NCBI GenBank assembly: GCA_030613705.1
Contig: JAUWLJ010000187.1
Span: forward strand, 1 to 5,247
DNA length: 5,247 nt
Reading direction: 5' to 3'
Source of the DNA: Chloroflexota bacterium
GTDB lineage: Bacteria > Chloroflexota > Anaerolineae > Anaerolineales > UBA4823
Below the pieces are notes generated by a model. That model had not been told where the DNA came from and searched no databases. It saw only the letters and a program-made list of their open reading frames with translations. Positions 1 through 5,247 of the stretch are shown here, in pieces; position 1 is the first letter of the stretch, and the number at the start of each line of letters is the position of its first letter. The position numbers and the translations under genes are program-made.

Positions 1-129
1 GGCCACAGAATTTATCAATGGGTAGGGAATTGGCTAATTTTGCGAGATACGCCTCCTGCTGGATTGGTCTAGTCTCGGGGTGTACCCTCCATAGAGAAAC
101 AGAAGGAAATAACAAAGATTTACATAGTC

Positions 130-229
130 GAAGGGAGCTTAAAGAGCATTAGTTGAAGGGAGCTCCCAGGGCATTTGTCATTGGGAGATTCCACGGACCT
201 TTTCGAAGGTATATTCACCAAGTTTGTTT
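130..229. repeat. Degenerate tandem repeat, period about 25 bp
   Basis: Two clear copies share GAAGGGAGCT, then six variable bases, then GCATT, at 130-150 and 155-175, which gives an exact 25-bp period. Extending the same register, 180-204 (containing GGGAG) and 205-229 (starting GAAGG) look like further decayed copies, matching about 14-15 of 25 positions by eye. A GAAGG at 102-106 lies 28 bp before the first copy. The second copy contains the perfect palindrome GGGAGCTCCC at 158-167. The function is unknown; the two-copy core is directly visible, while the outer copies are weaker. Confidence 0.4.
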
Positions 230-235
230 TTTTAT
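181..235 (+). terminator. Candidate Rho-independent terminator (plus strand)
   Basis: A perfect 5-bp stem ACCTT/AAGGT with a TTCG tetraloop lies at 197-210. It is enclosed by TTGG (181-184) pairing with CCAA (218-221), plus a few imperfect pairs. The tract GTTTGTTTTTTTATT follows immediately at 222-236. A hairpin followed by a T-rich run fits an intrinsic terminator for a transcript entering from the left edge. The outer stem is short and AT-rich, so the call is tentative. An overlapping alternative stem pairs 213-221 with 235-244 (9 bp with one bulge), placing the T tract in its loop. Confidence 0.3.
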
Positions 236-375
236 TGGTGGAATCCCCCATACCATTCCTTTATCGCCACATGGCAAACTCTTATATTATTCAACGCAGC
301 TGCATACCCCATTAATAAATAAGATTGGGGAAATATAATCGATAAAATTGTTCGTAGTTGTTGTTTGGACCGGTC

Positions 376-1329
376 CTAACCAAGATAATCCTGTATAGAG
401 TATGTATATCCATCCGGGATGGGTTGGGAGGCAGATAAATGTTGTTTGATATATTGTCCGCAGTTGCTACCGATCAGATTCTCCTCAACCTCCCCGATGC
501 TGACAATCACCTGGTAGCCAGCCTTCTTGAGCGATTCAACGATTTCATAGCCATTATTTTCCACATGATGTGGATCGATGTATGATGAAAGGTTATTCTC
601 CAATGCCCTGTAGGTTGGATTGAGGGGTGTTATTTTGATCAAGAATTTTCCAGGATCGAAATGGTTGAGCAGAACAGCCGCATCAACTGGCATATCCTTG
701 GCCAGGGCAAAATTCAGCGTGATTTTTCTATCGCCTGGGGCATACCACTGTTCACCATAGGCCTCCATTTCCGCAAAACTCCACTTCTTGACTGGAATGA
801 TCTGGTCACGTAAGGTTTCGTCAGTAGTGTGAATGGAAAATTGAAATTGAAAACGACCGCCCGAGTATCTATCGTATTTAATCTCCAGCAACCGTTCCAG
901 GAAATCGCCAGAACCTTTTGGTGCAACGGTAGACAGCGAAGGCATCAGTCCCGGGGCGTTATAGAGCTCTGGGAGTTCGTCCAATACATCGAGAACATTA
1001 GGATTTAATGACGGCTCGCCCATGCGTGCAAATTGAATCTTGAATTGCTTAGCGGGGATATTCCCATCGGGATAACGCTTCCTGACCAGGAAATCAATTT
1101 GAGAAAGGATTTGTTCTTTGGTAGGTTTGCCCTGGTAGTGACCTCCGGCATCGCACATTGAGCATCCAATTGGACAGCCAAACATGGTGGATACCAGCAG
1201 CACCCATTTTTCTTCACGAGGAATGGGAGGTTGAACGGATTCGACGCATTCGATTAGTCGATTCTCCCCCAAATCAATAATGTATACCATCGCTACGTCT
1301 TCTCTTCCTGTTGAAGCAAGAACTTTCAC
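376..1329 (-). CDS. RlmN/Cfr-like radical SAM protein lacking one catalytic cysteine
   Basis: A 317-residue cytosolic radical SAM protein related to the RlmN/Cfr rRNA adenine methyltransferases. Visible motifs are the [4Fe-4S] CPIGCSMC (C52, C56, C59), FARMGEPSLNP (100-110; the family's MGEP), LSTVAP (132-137), a strand ending QFSIHTTDETLRD (163-175), KITPLNP (232-238) and SNCGQY (288-293). C290 corresponds to the methylated cysteine of E. coli RlmN (C355). The position of the other RlmN catalytic cysteine (C118), seven residues before the cluster, is Leu45. The cluster starts at residue 52 instead of about 125, so most of the N-terminal RNA-binding domain is absent. The start is GTG, overlapping the upstream TGA by 4 nt, with AAAGGAG 8 nt before it. 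The radical SAM and RlmN-like fold assignment is secure. The substrate is unknown and rRNA methylation is doubtful. Confidence 0.93.
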   Translation of the reverse strand: MKVLASTGREDVAMVYIIDLGENRLIECVESVQPPIPREEKWVLLVSTMFGCPIGCSMCDAGGHYQGKPTKEQILSQIDFLVRKRYPDGNIPAKQFKIQFARMGEPSLNPNVLDVLDELPELYNAPGLMPSLSTVAPKGSGDFLERLLEIKYDRYSGGRFQFQFSIHTTDETLRDQIIPVKKWSFAEMEAYGEQWYAPGDRKITLNFALAKDMPVDAAVLLNHFDPGKFLIKITPLNPTYRALENNLSSYIDPHHVENNGYEIVESLKKAGYQVIVSIGEVEENLIGSNCGQYIKQHLSASQPIPDGYTYSIQDYLG

Positions 1330-2216
1330 TGATCTTTCTCCTTTAAGCGGCCATATATTTTCATGGCTGTTAATATACCATCTCCCACAGCGATAGCGGT
1401 TTGACGATATAAACCGTTCACCACATCACCCACATAGTAAAGGTCGCCCGAACTTTCCAATTGTATGGCTTTTTCTACAAACTGACCAGACACAAAATCA
1501 AGTTGGGGATCACGGCCAATCGCGCCAACGAGAAAATCTACCTTAAGTATGTTGTGTCCAGTGGGAGTGCTGCATTCTAATACCATTTTCTTGTCTGGCG
1601 TTGTGGACAACTGGGAAATTCGTGTATTTTGAAAGTATTGAATGCGGGGAGATCTGCGCGCCCGTTCCCACAAAAGTGGCAAACAGCTGATCCGTTCTCG
1701 ATGATTTAATATCAAAATATCATTGCTCTTTCCCAGATTCAGAGCGTAATCAAAGGCTGCATCTCCAGCACCTATAATCGCAATCCGCTTTCCATGGAGG
1801 TCCAATAGCGGGTAAACTTCATAATAAACCCGGTCTTGTAAATCCACGGGGATTTTAATATCTGAAAATTGGCGGGGTTTTGTTCCAGTAGCAATCACTA
1901 CAGTCCGGGATTGGTAGACTTGTTTAGCAGTTGTTACCCTGAATTTATTTTCCAGATAGTTTAGTTCTTCAACTCTCGCATGAGCGATCGTGGTTAAAAG
2001 GTCTTGTGCTTGATCTTTAAATAGCTGCACCAATTCGGGTCCTGGGATGCCTCCCGGGAAACCGGGATAGTTTTCGACCAGATTGGCGTTGTGTAGCAGC
2101 CCGCCAATTTGCTCCTGCTCGAAAACCAATGGGTTGATCCCATAACGTTTCAGCTGTAAAGCAGTAGCCAATCCACCCGGACCGGCTCCAATTATGATCA
2201 CATCTTTGATGTTCAC
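1326..2216 (-). CDS. Thioredoxin-reductase-like FAD/NAD(P)H oxidoreductase without CxxC
   Basis: A 296-residue cytosolic flavoprotein of the low-molecular-weight thioredoxin reductase / ferredoxin-NADP reductase-like class. The FAD Rossmann motif is IIIGAGPGG (7-15), followed by NYPGFPGGIPGPEL (49-62) and the ATG motif (109-111). The inserted NAD(P)H domain has IAIIGAGDAAFD (145-156) and NHRER (171-175), which resembles the HRR segment that favours NADPH. The second FAD motif is YYVGDV (260-265), followed by the family's RQTAIAVGDG (271-280). The CxxC of thioredoxin reductase, expected just before the second Rossmann strand, is YEVY (132-135), so a dithiol mechanism is unlikely. The start is GTG with only a weak GAG upstream, 5 nt after the hydrolase stop, so translation is probably coupled. 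The family is secure. Electron transfer to the adjacent radical SAM enzyme is inferred from context. Confidence 0.92.
   Translation of the reverse strand: MNIKDVIIIGAGPGGLATALQLKRYGINPLVFEQEQIGGLLHNANLVENYPGFPGGIPGPELVQLFKDQAQDLLTTIAHARVEELNYLENKFRVTTAKQVYQSRTVVIATGTKPRQFSDIKIPVDLQDRVYYEVYPLLDLHGKRIAIIGAGDAAFDYALNLGKSNDILILNHRERISCLPLLWERARRSPRIQYFQNTRISQLSTTPDKKMVLECSTPTGHNILKVDFLVGAIGRDPQLDFVSGQFVEKAIQLESSGDLYYVGDVVNGLYRQTAIAVGDGILTAMKIYGRLKEKDQ
1338..1344 (-). promoter_or_regulatory. Ribosome binding site of the radical SAM gene
   Basis: AAAGGAG on the minus strand sits 8 nt before the GTG at 1329 and lies inside the last codons of the flavoprotein gene. It decides the GTG start over the ATG at codon 14. 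Together with the GTGA stop/start overlap it implies coupled translation of the two genes. Confidence 0.8.
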
Positions 2217-2221
2217 CAGAT

Positions 2222-2893
2222 CTAATTCTCGAGCTGCTCTAACAGAACATCTTGTATTTCTGCTGCCAATATCGGTGTAGCAAATCCATGCGAGAGATTG
2301 AGTAAAGCTGCCAAATGGTGTTCTTCGTTATAAGTTGCGGTTCCATCGACGATGAAAAACACTTCAAATCCGCGCACAAAGGCAGATCGGGCAGTGGTCT
2401 CACAGCAGAGGTGGGTCATTACGCCGGACACAACCACCTGAGAAACCCCCTTTTTGTGCAAAATGTCTTCAAGATGTGTCCTGTAGAAAGCATCATACTG
2501 GCTCTTGCGCAGCACATATCTATTGGAGAAATCAAAATCAGGGATGATGGCGCTTTGGGGATTATCAATCCTGATCAAATCTTTCCACCAGCTGGCCATG
2601 GAACCGGCGTCCTGCAAAGTGTTTAAATGCTGGGTGAATATCACCGGTAAATTGCGGGAGTAATAAGATTGAGCCAGCGCTTTGAGCCTGGGGACGATCG
2701 CAGCTGCACTGGGTATGAAGGCATGAGATGCAGGCTCAAGGAAATAAGACTGCATATCCAGGATTAGTAGAGCGGACTTTTTTGGATCGTATTTTGACGT
2801 GCGCCTGTGTCGCGCCCCAGGTAGATGTTCGAGCATTGCCAGCGATTCTTCTTCAATATTGTCAGGCGAGAAATAAAGTGTCTTTGAATTCAA
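2222..2893 (-). CDS. Isochorismatase-family cysteine hydrolase
   Basis: A 223-residue cytosolic hydrolase of the isochorismatase superfamily, whose members cleave amide, ureido or enol-ether bonds. The catalytic triad is visible: Asp46 in ALLILDMQ (41-48), Lys130 in LRKSQYDAF (128-136) and Cys163 in GVMTHLCCETTA (157-168), which also contains the family's expected cis-peptide after Val158. The presence of Cys argues against true isochorismatases of the EntB/PhzD type, which lack it. The metal-binding histidine pattern of nicotinamidases is not evident. About 40 residues precede the first core strand, somewhat more than usual. This is the first gene of a three-gene operon. The start is TTG, supported by an excellent ribosome binding site; Met20 is the alternative but has none. 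The substrate is not deducible, though amide- or ureide-type substrates are plausible. Confidence 0.92.
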   Translation of the reverse strand: MNSKTLYFSPDNIEEESLAMLEHLPGARHRRTSKYDPKKSALLILDMQSYFLEPASHAFIPSAAAIVPRLKALAQSYYSRNLPVIFTQHLNTLQDAGSMASWWKDLIRIDNPQSAIIPDFDFSNRYVLRKSQYDAFYRTHLEDILHKKGVSQVVVSGVMTHLCCETTARSAFVRGFEVFFIVDGTATYNEEHHLAALLNLSHGFATPILAAEIQDVLLEQLEN

Positions 2894-2897
2894 TTGT

Positions 2898-2905
2898 GAT
2901 CACCT
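2898..2905 (-). promoter_or_regulatory. Ribosome binding site deciding the TTG start
   Basis: AGGTGATC on the minus strand matches the extended complement of the usual 16S rRNA 3' end (AAGGAGGTGATC). It lies about 6 nt before the TTG at 2893 when measured from AGGTGA. This unusually long match supports TTG as the true start of the hydrolase and of the operon. Confidence 0.75.
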
Positions 2906-2995
2906 GATTATTTTGCACATAGAGAAAAATGGAACCAAATTTCAATCCTGGATGATGAATGCAATGAAAAGCAATATATCCTATGATTGAAATAA

Positions 2996-3004
2996 ATCAT
3001 AACA
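2996..3004 (-). promoter_or_regulatory. Candidate extended -10 promoter of the operon
   Basis: TGTTATGAT on the minus strand matches the extended -10 form TGnTATAAT with one mismatch. It lies about 100 nt before the hydrolase start. The best -35-like hexamer, TGGCCA at 3017-3022, is only 15 bp away and weak. The position is sensible for the operon, but the evidence is a single short motif. Confidence 0.28.
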
Positions 3005-3440
3005 GACTTATACAATTGGCCAGCAGGTAATCAGAATAGCCTTAATAGCAAATGGCCATCGTTTCCAACCTCAACCAATATTTCACCAAAAGCGGTGATA
3101 TCTTCTAATGGGAAATAAAAACCGAACTTTGGACTTGCACCTGCGATTTAGCACCATAGCCCATCGAATTTTATACTCAATGATATTTGGGGACAAAATT
3201 CCCAGGAAGTTCCAGCAGCTTGTCAAAGTTCGATCATGTCATTATCCCTAAACCTTCATTTACGATCCAGATCAGTTCGGCAAACAGTGAAAACCTGATG
3301 AGTTCTTCTGCTAGAAGAATGGATAAAATATAAAGATGTGTGTGAGTCTGTGATTTGTTTGCGCATTGTCAGCATTGAAGCAGCGTACAGCCCACATCGG
3401 GAATTCGAAATTTCTTTGTAATACTTCCGTAAGATGTGTT

Positions 3441-3449
3441 TGCTAGAAT
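3441..3449 (+). promoter_or_regulatory. Candidate extended -10 promoter of the lipoprotein gene
   Basis: TGCTAGAAT matches TGnTATAAT with one mismatch, 65 nt before the lipoprotein ATG. No good -35 hexamer lies at 17 bp; the nearest, TTGTAA at 3416-3421, is 22 bp away. TACAAT at 3467-3472 is an alternative -10. Confidence 0.25.
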
Positions 3450-3514
3450 TCCATCAGGCTGATTTGTACAATCAAAAAATGGTGATGTAGACGAATTTAA
3501 GCATTCAATCAATT

Positions 3515-5038
3515 ATGTTCTTCCGATTTTCGATCGTTATTTTGGGGATGGGTTTATTCACTAGCGCTTGTGGGTCCATCCCTTCGTTGAGATCATCCTC
3601 AACTTTCACTCAACAACCGAGTCCCACGGCTGAGTTTGTTGAGACAATTTCCCCCTCACCTTCCACATCTCTTCAGGAAAATACACCATCCATTGAAGAT
3701 GCAGAACACTTGCTCGACATGCTCGCAACTGGGGATAAGGGTGAAATGGATGTTGCTCTACAGCGGATTCTCGCTGCCCAGGATGAGCGATTTGTTGCTG
3801 TCTTGATTGAACTGATCCGTGCGGATCAGATTGGTTTGATGCGTAACGTGAATTACAGCGCTCTGATCAATACCTTGGAGAAATTAAGTGGTCAACCGCT
3901 GGGTGATGACTGGCCTGCCTGGGTTGAATGGTACGGGAGTACAGAGCTGTATCCCCCTCCTGGCTTCACCAGTTGGAAGGGGGGTTTATTATCTAAAATT
4001 GATCCTGAGTTCGGTGTCTTCTTGCAAGATGATCACCCTTCTCGTATCAGGGTGGAAGAAATTCAGTGGGGAGGGGTCTTAGTCGATGGTATTCCAGCTC
4101 TTTTCAATCCGCTAATGATATCCGCCAGCCAAGCGTACTACCTCGATCCAGGCGAGCCAGTGTTCGGCATTGCTTTGAACGGGGATGCTCGAGCCTATCC
4201 ATTGCGAATTCTGGATTGGCACGAGATGGCTAATGATGTAGTCGGTGGAGTACCTGTCTCCCTGGCATACTGCACTTTGTGCGGGGCAGGGATCGCTTTT
4301 GATGGGAGAGCATCAGATGGGCGTACGTACACTTTCGGTTCATCCGGATTCCTCTACCGCAGCAATAAGCTCATGTACGATCGGGAGACACGCACCCTTT
4401 GGAATCAGCTCACCGGTGAGCCTGTACTGGGGGAATTGGCAGATACAGATTTACGTCTTTCAATTTTGCCAATAGTTCTCACTTCATGGGCAGATTGGTT
4501 AGAACAACATCCGGAAACCCAAGTGCTCTCATTGGAAACTGGCTATAAGCGCCCATATGAACTTGGTGCAGCTTACGGAGATTATTTTTCTTTTGAAGAC
4601 ACCATGTTTCCGGTCTGGCAGCGAAGCCAGGAACTGCAGGCAAAAGCCCGTATCTATGCCCTCAATCTGGATGGGGTACCAAAGGCATATGCTCTTGAGA
4701 GGCTGGTCGAAGACCAGGTAGTGAATGATCTGTTGGGGGAGACCTCACTGGTTTTGATTGCCCAACGAGGAACTGTTGAAGTTGAAGGATCAAACCAGCG
4801 GATTGGCCCAGTTGCATACAACAGCGGGGGAGAAGTGCGAGCCTTCCAAAGCGGGGATCATATCTTCTCACCAGGTCCTCAAGCGGATACTGTGATGGAT
4901 GAGCAAGGTGACATCTGGCAAGTCACTGAAGATGCTCTGGTCGGATCAGACGAGGAGATAGCTCCACGCCTTGGTGGTCATCTGGCATACTGGTTCGGTT
5001 GGTTCGCATTTTTCCCTAATACCCTGGTTTATAAATAA
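3515..5038 (+). CDS. DUF3179-containing lipoprotein
   Basis: A 507-residue secreted lipoprotein. A short signal peptide (MFFR, then hydrophobic 5-15) ends in the lipobox TSAC with Cys19 as the lipidated residue, so it should be anchored to the outer face of a membrane. Residues 20-60 are a Ser/Thr/Pro-rich tether. Residues 61-140 are predicted helical and end in GDDWPAWVEWYGS, resembling HEAT-type segments. From about 145 the protein matches DUF3179: PPPGFTSWKGGL (147-158), ARAYPLRILDWHEMAND (225-241), YCTLCG (252-257), FGSSGFLYRSNKLMYDR (274-290), TLWNQLTGEPVLG (294-306) and the C-terminal GGHLAYWFGWFAFFPNT (487-503). His236, Cys253 and Cys256 are candidate metal- or redox-active residues. 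The biochemical role of the family is unknown to me. The ATG has no clear Shine-Dalgarno sequence, but the next in-frame ATG (codon 12) would destroy the signal peptide. Confidence 0.92.
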   Translation: MFFRFSIVILGMGLFTSACGSIPSLRSSSTFTQQPSPTAEFVETISPSPSTSLQENTPSIEDAEHLLDMLATGDKGEMDVALQRILAAQDERFVAVLIELIRADQIGLMRNVNYSALINTLEKLSGQPLGDDWPAWVEWYGSTELYPPPGFTSWKGGLLSKIDPEFGVFLQDDHPSRIRVEEIQWGGVLVDGIPALFNPLMISASQAYYLDPGEPVFGIALNGDARAYPLRILDWHEMANDVVGGVPVSLAYCTLCGAGIAFDGRASDGRTYTFGSSGFLYRSNKLMYDRETRTLWNQLTGEPVLGELADTDLRLSILPIVLTSWADWLEQHPETQVLSLETGYKRPYELGAAYGDYFSFEDTMFPVWQRSQELQAKARIYALNLDGVPKAYALERLVEDQVVNDLLGETSLVLIAQRGTVEVEGSNQRIGPVAYNSGGEVRAFQSGDHIFSPGPQADTVMDEQGDIWQVTEDALVGSDEEIAPRLGGHLAYWFGWFAFFPNTLVYK

Positions 5039-5052
5039 TCCTGCTCAACATC

Positions 5053-5076
5053 AGGGTCGATCTTTATCGGATCCCT
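5053..5076. other. Imperfect hairpin between convergent genes
   Basis: AGGG at 5053-5056 pairs with CCCT at 5073-5076, and TC and GAT continue the stem with two single-base bulges around a CTTT loop, giving about nine pairs. It lies 15 nt after the lipoprotein stop, between two convergent genes, where a transcription end is expected. No T run follows on either strand, so it is not a standard intrinsic terminator. Confidence 0.3.
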
Positions 5077-5120
5077 ACATCTCACTGGAATTTGTAGATT
5101 TCAAAAAAGTTTTCTAGAAA

Positions 5121-5247
5121 TCACTCCGGAACGACGATGGGGACTCCTTGGTGGATGGCAGTAATCGTGTATGGTGTCGGTCCAAATAATTCCCCGTCGA
5201 TCCAGGAAGTTTGTGGAGGATCAGCTTCAACTGTAATTTCTTTCCCC
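5121..5247 (-). CDS. Diacylglycerol kinase-like protein, C-terminal fragment
   Basis: Only the last 41 codons are in the window; the gene continues beyond the right edge and ends at the TGA at 5121-5123. The visible part contains SWIDGELFGPTPYTITAI and ends in GVPIVVPE. This matches the C-terminal end of the diacylglycerol / lipid kinase family (YegS/DgkB-like), where a DGE motif is followed by a Pro-containing strand (PTP) and a final strand ending in VxVP. Such enzymes phosphorylate diacylglycerol or related lipids at the cytoplasmic membrane using ATP. The catalytic GGDGT motif would lie outside the window. The assignment rests on this short tail and is therefore moderate. The gene converges on the lipoprotein gene with 82 bp between their stops. 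Confidence 0.7.
   Translation of the reverse strand, partial: GKEITVEADPPQTSWIDGELFGPTPYTITAIHQGVPIVVPE

Larger units (their letters stand above)
1..375. other. Left-edge region without a confident gene
   Basis: This stretch downstream of the radical SAM gene holds no gene I can defend. One plus-strand frame is open from the edge to a TAG at 70-72 (ending ...DTPPAGLV) and another is open to a TAG at 150-152. A minus-strand frame is open leftwards from about 140 to the edge (it contains PETRPIQQEAYLAKLANSLP). Any of these could be the end or beginning of a neighbouring gene lying outside the window, but none has a convincing start or ribosome binding site inside it. A TTG-started frame at 153-338 on the plus strand runs across a hairpin and a repeat, lacks a Shine-Dalgarno sequence and resembles no family I know. 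I regard the region from about 73 to 375 as intergenic; it carries a degenerate tandem repeat and a hairpin with a T-rich tract. Confidence 0.5.
2894..3514. other. 621-bp divergent intergenic region, possible decayed coding sequence
   Basis: No intact gene is visible on either strand between the operon and the lipoprotein gene. The AT-rich part nearest the operon looks regulatory. Minus-strand segments in the middle read like protein but are interrupted. One frame is open from 3368 down to a TGA at 3234-3236 (it includes LAEELIRFSLFAELIWIVNE), continues to 3177 (FDKLLELPGNFVPKYH) and meets further stops. A different frame from 3147 to the TGA at 3031-3033 reads FYFPLEDITAFGEILVEVG. None has a start codon with a ribosome binding site. 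This is consistent with a degenerated gene, but chance open frames of this length are not excluded, and I recognise no family. Confidence 0.45.

Noticed and set aside
153..338. 61-codon plus-strand open frame starting at TTG
   Set aside because: It has no Shine-Dalgarno sequence, crosses the tandem repeat and hairpin, and its translation resembles no family.
376..1329. Annotation as a bona fide RlmN 23S rRNA methyltransferase
   Set aside because: The C118 equivalent is Leu45 and the N-terminal RNA-binding domain is mostly missing, so the specific function is not supported.
2315..2626. 103-codon plus-strand open frame
   Set aside because: It lies entirely opposite the hydrolase gene, whose catalytic motifs are intact, so it is an antisense shadow.
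2896..2903. Palindrome GTGATCAC as a possible operator
   Set aside because: It is fully explained by the extended ribosome binding site of the hydrolase gene, with no second half-site.
4245..4475. 76-codon plus-strand open frame inside the lipoprotein gene
   Set aside because: It overlaps the most conserved DUF3179 motifs in another frame and has no family features.
4662..4871. 69-codon minus-strand open frame inside the lipoprotein gene
   Set aside because: It is antisense to conserved DUF3179 sequence, with low-complexity Leu/Arg/Pro composition typical of shadow frames.
5111..5120. Palindrome TTTCTAGAAA next to the kinase stop, followed on the minus strand by a T run
   Set aside because: The palindrome has no loop, and a workable hairpin would have only about 3 AT-rich pairs, too weak for a terminator.

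Overview
The window looks like a bacterial chromosome segment of moderate GC content. It carries a three-gene operon on the minus strand, a divergently transcribed lipoprotein gene on the plus strand, and the 3' end of a further minus-strand gene at the right edge. No rRNA, tRNA, CRISPR array or insertion sequence is visible. The lipoprotein has a Ser/Thr/Pro-rich tether after its lipobox and belongs to the DUF3179 type. Together with the style of the radical SAM protein, this would fit an environmental bacterium such as a member of the Chloroflexota (Anaerolineae). That placement is an inference from protein style, not a demonstrated assignment.

Layout. Positions 1-375 hold no confident gene. 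They contain open frames running off the left edge, a degenerate tandem repeat of about 25 bp (130-229), and a hairpin followed by a T-rich tract (181-235). Positions 376-2893 (minus strand) are a tightly packed operon, transcribed in this order: an isochorismatase-fold cysteine hydrolase (TTG start), a thioredoxin-reductase-like FAD/NAD(P)H flavoprotein (GTG start, 5-nt gap), and an RlmN/Cfr-like radical SAM protein (GTG start, 4-nt overlap). Positions 2894-3514 are a 621-bp divergent intergenic region with candidate promoters for both sides and minus-strand open fragments that may be remnants of a decayed gene. Positions 3515-5038 (plus) encode the DUF3179 lipoprotein. Positions 5121-5247 (minus) are the C-terminus of a diacylglycerol-kinase-like protein, convergent with the lipoprotein gene.

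How the genes may work together. The operon is the most interesting part. Its radical SAM protein keeps the [4Fe-4S] CxxxCxxC motif and the C-terminal cysteine that RlmN/Cfr enzymes methylate. It has lost the second, resolving cysteine (Leu instead) and most of the N-terminal RNA-binding domain. The flavoprotein has the thioredoxin reductase fold, but its redox-active CxxC is replaced by YEVY, so it cannot reduce thioredoxin in the usual way. It could instead pass NAD(P)H electrons to an iron-sulfur partner, plausibly the radical SAM enzyme. The hydrolase has an intact Asp-Lys-Cys triad. Taken together this looks like a small uncharacterised pathway (amide-type hydrolysis, electron supply, radical chemistry), but its substrate cannot be read from the sequence.
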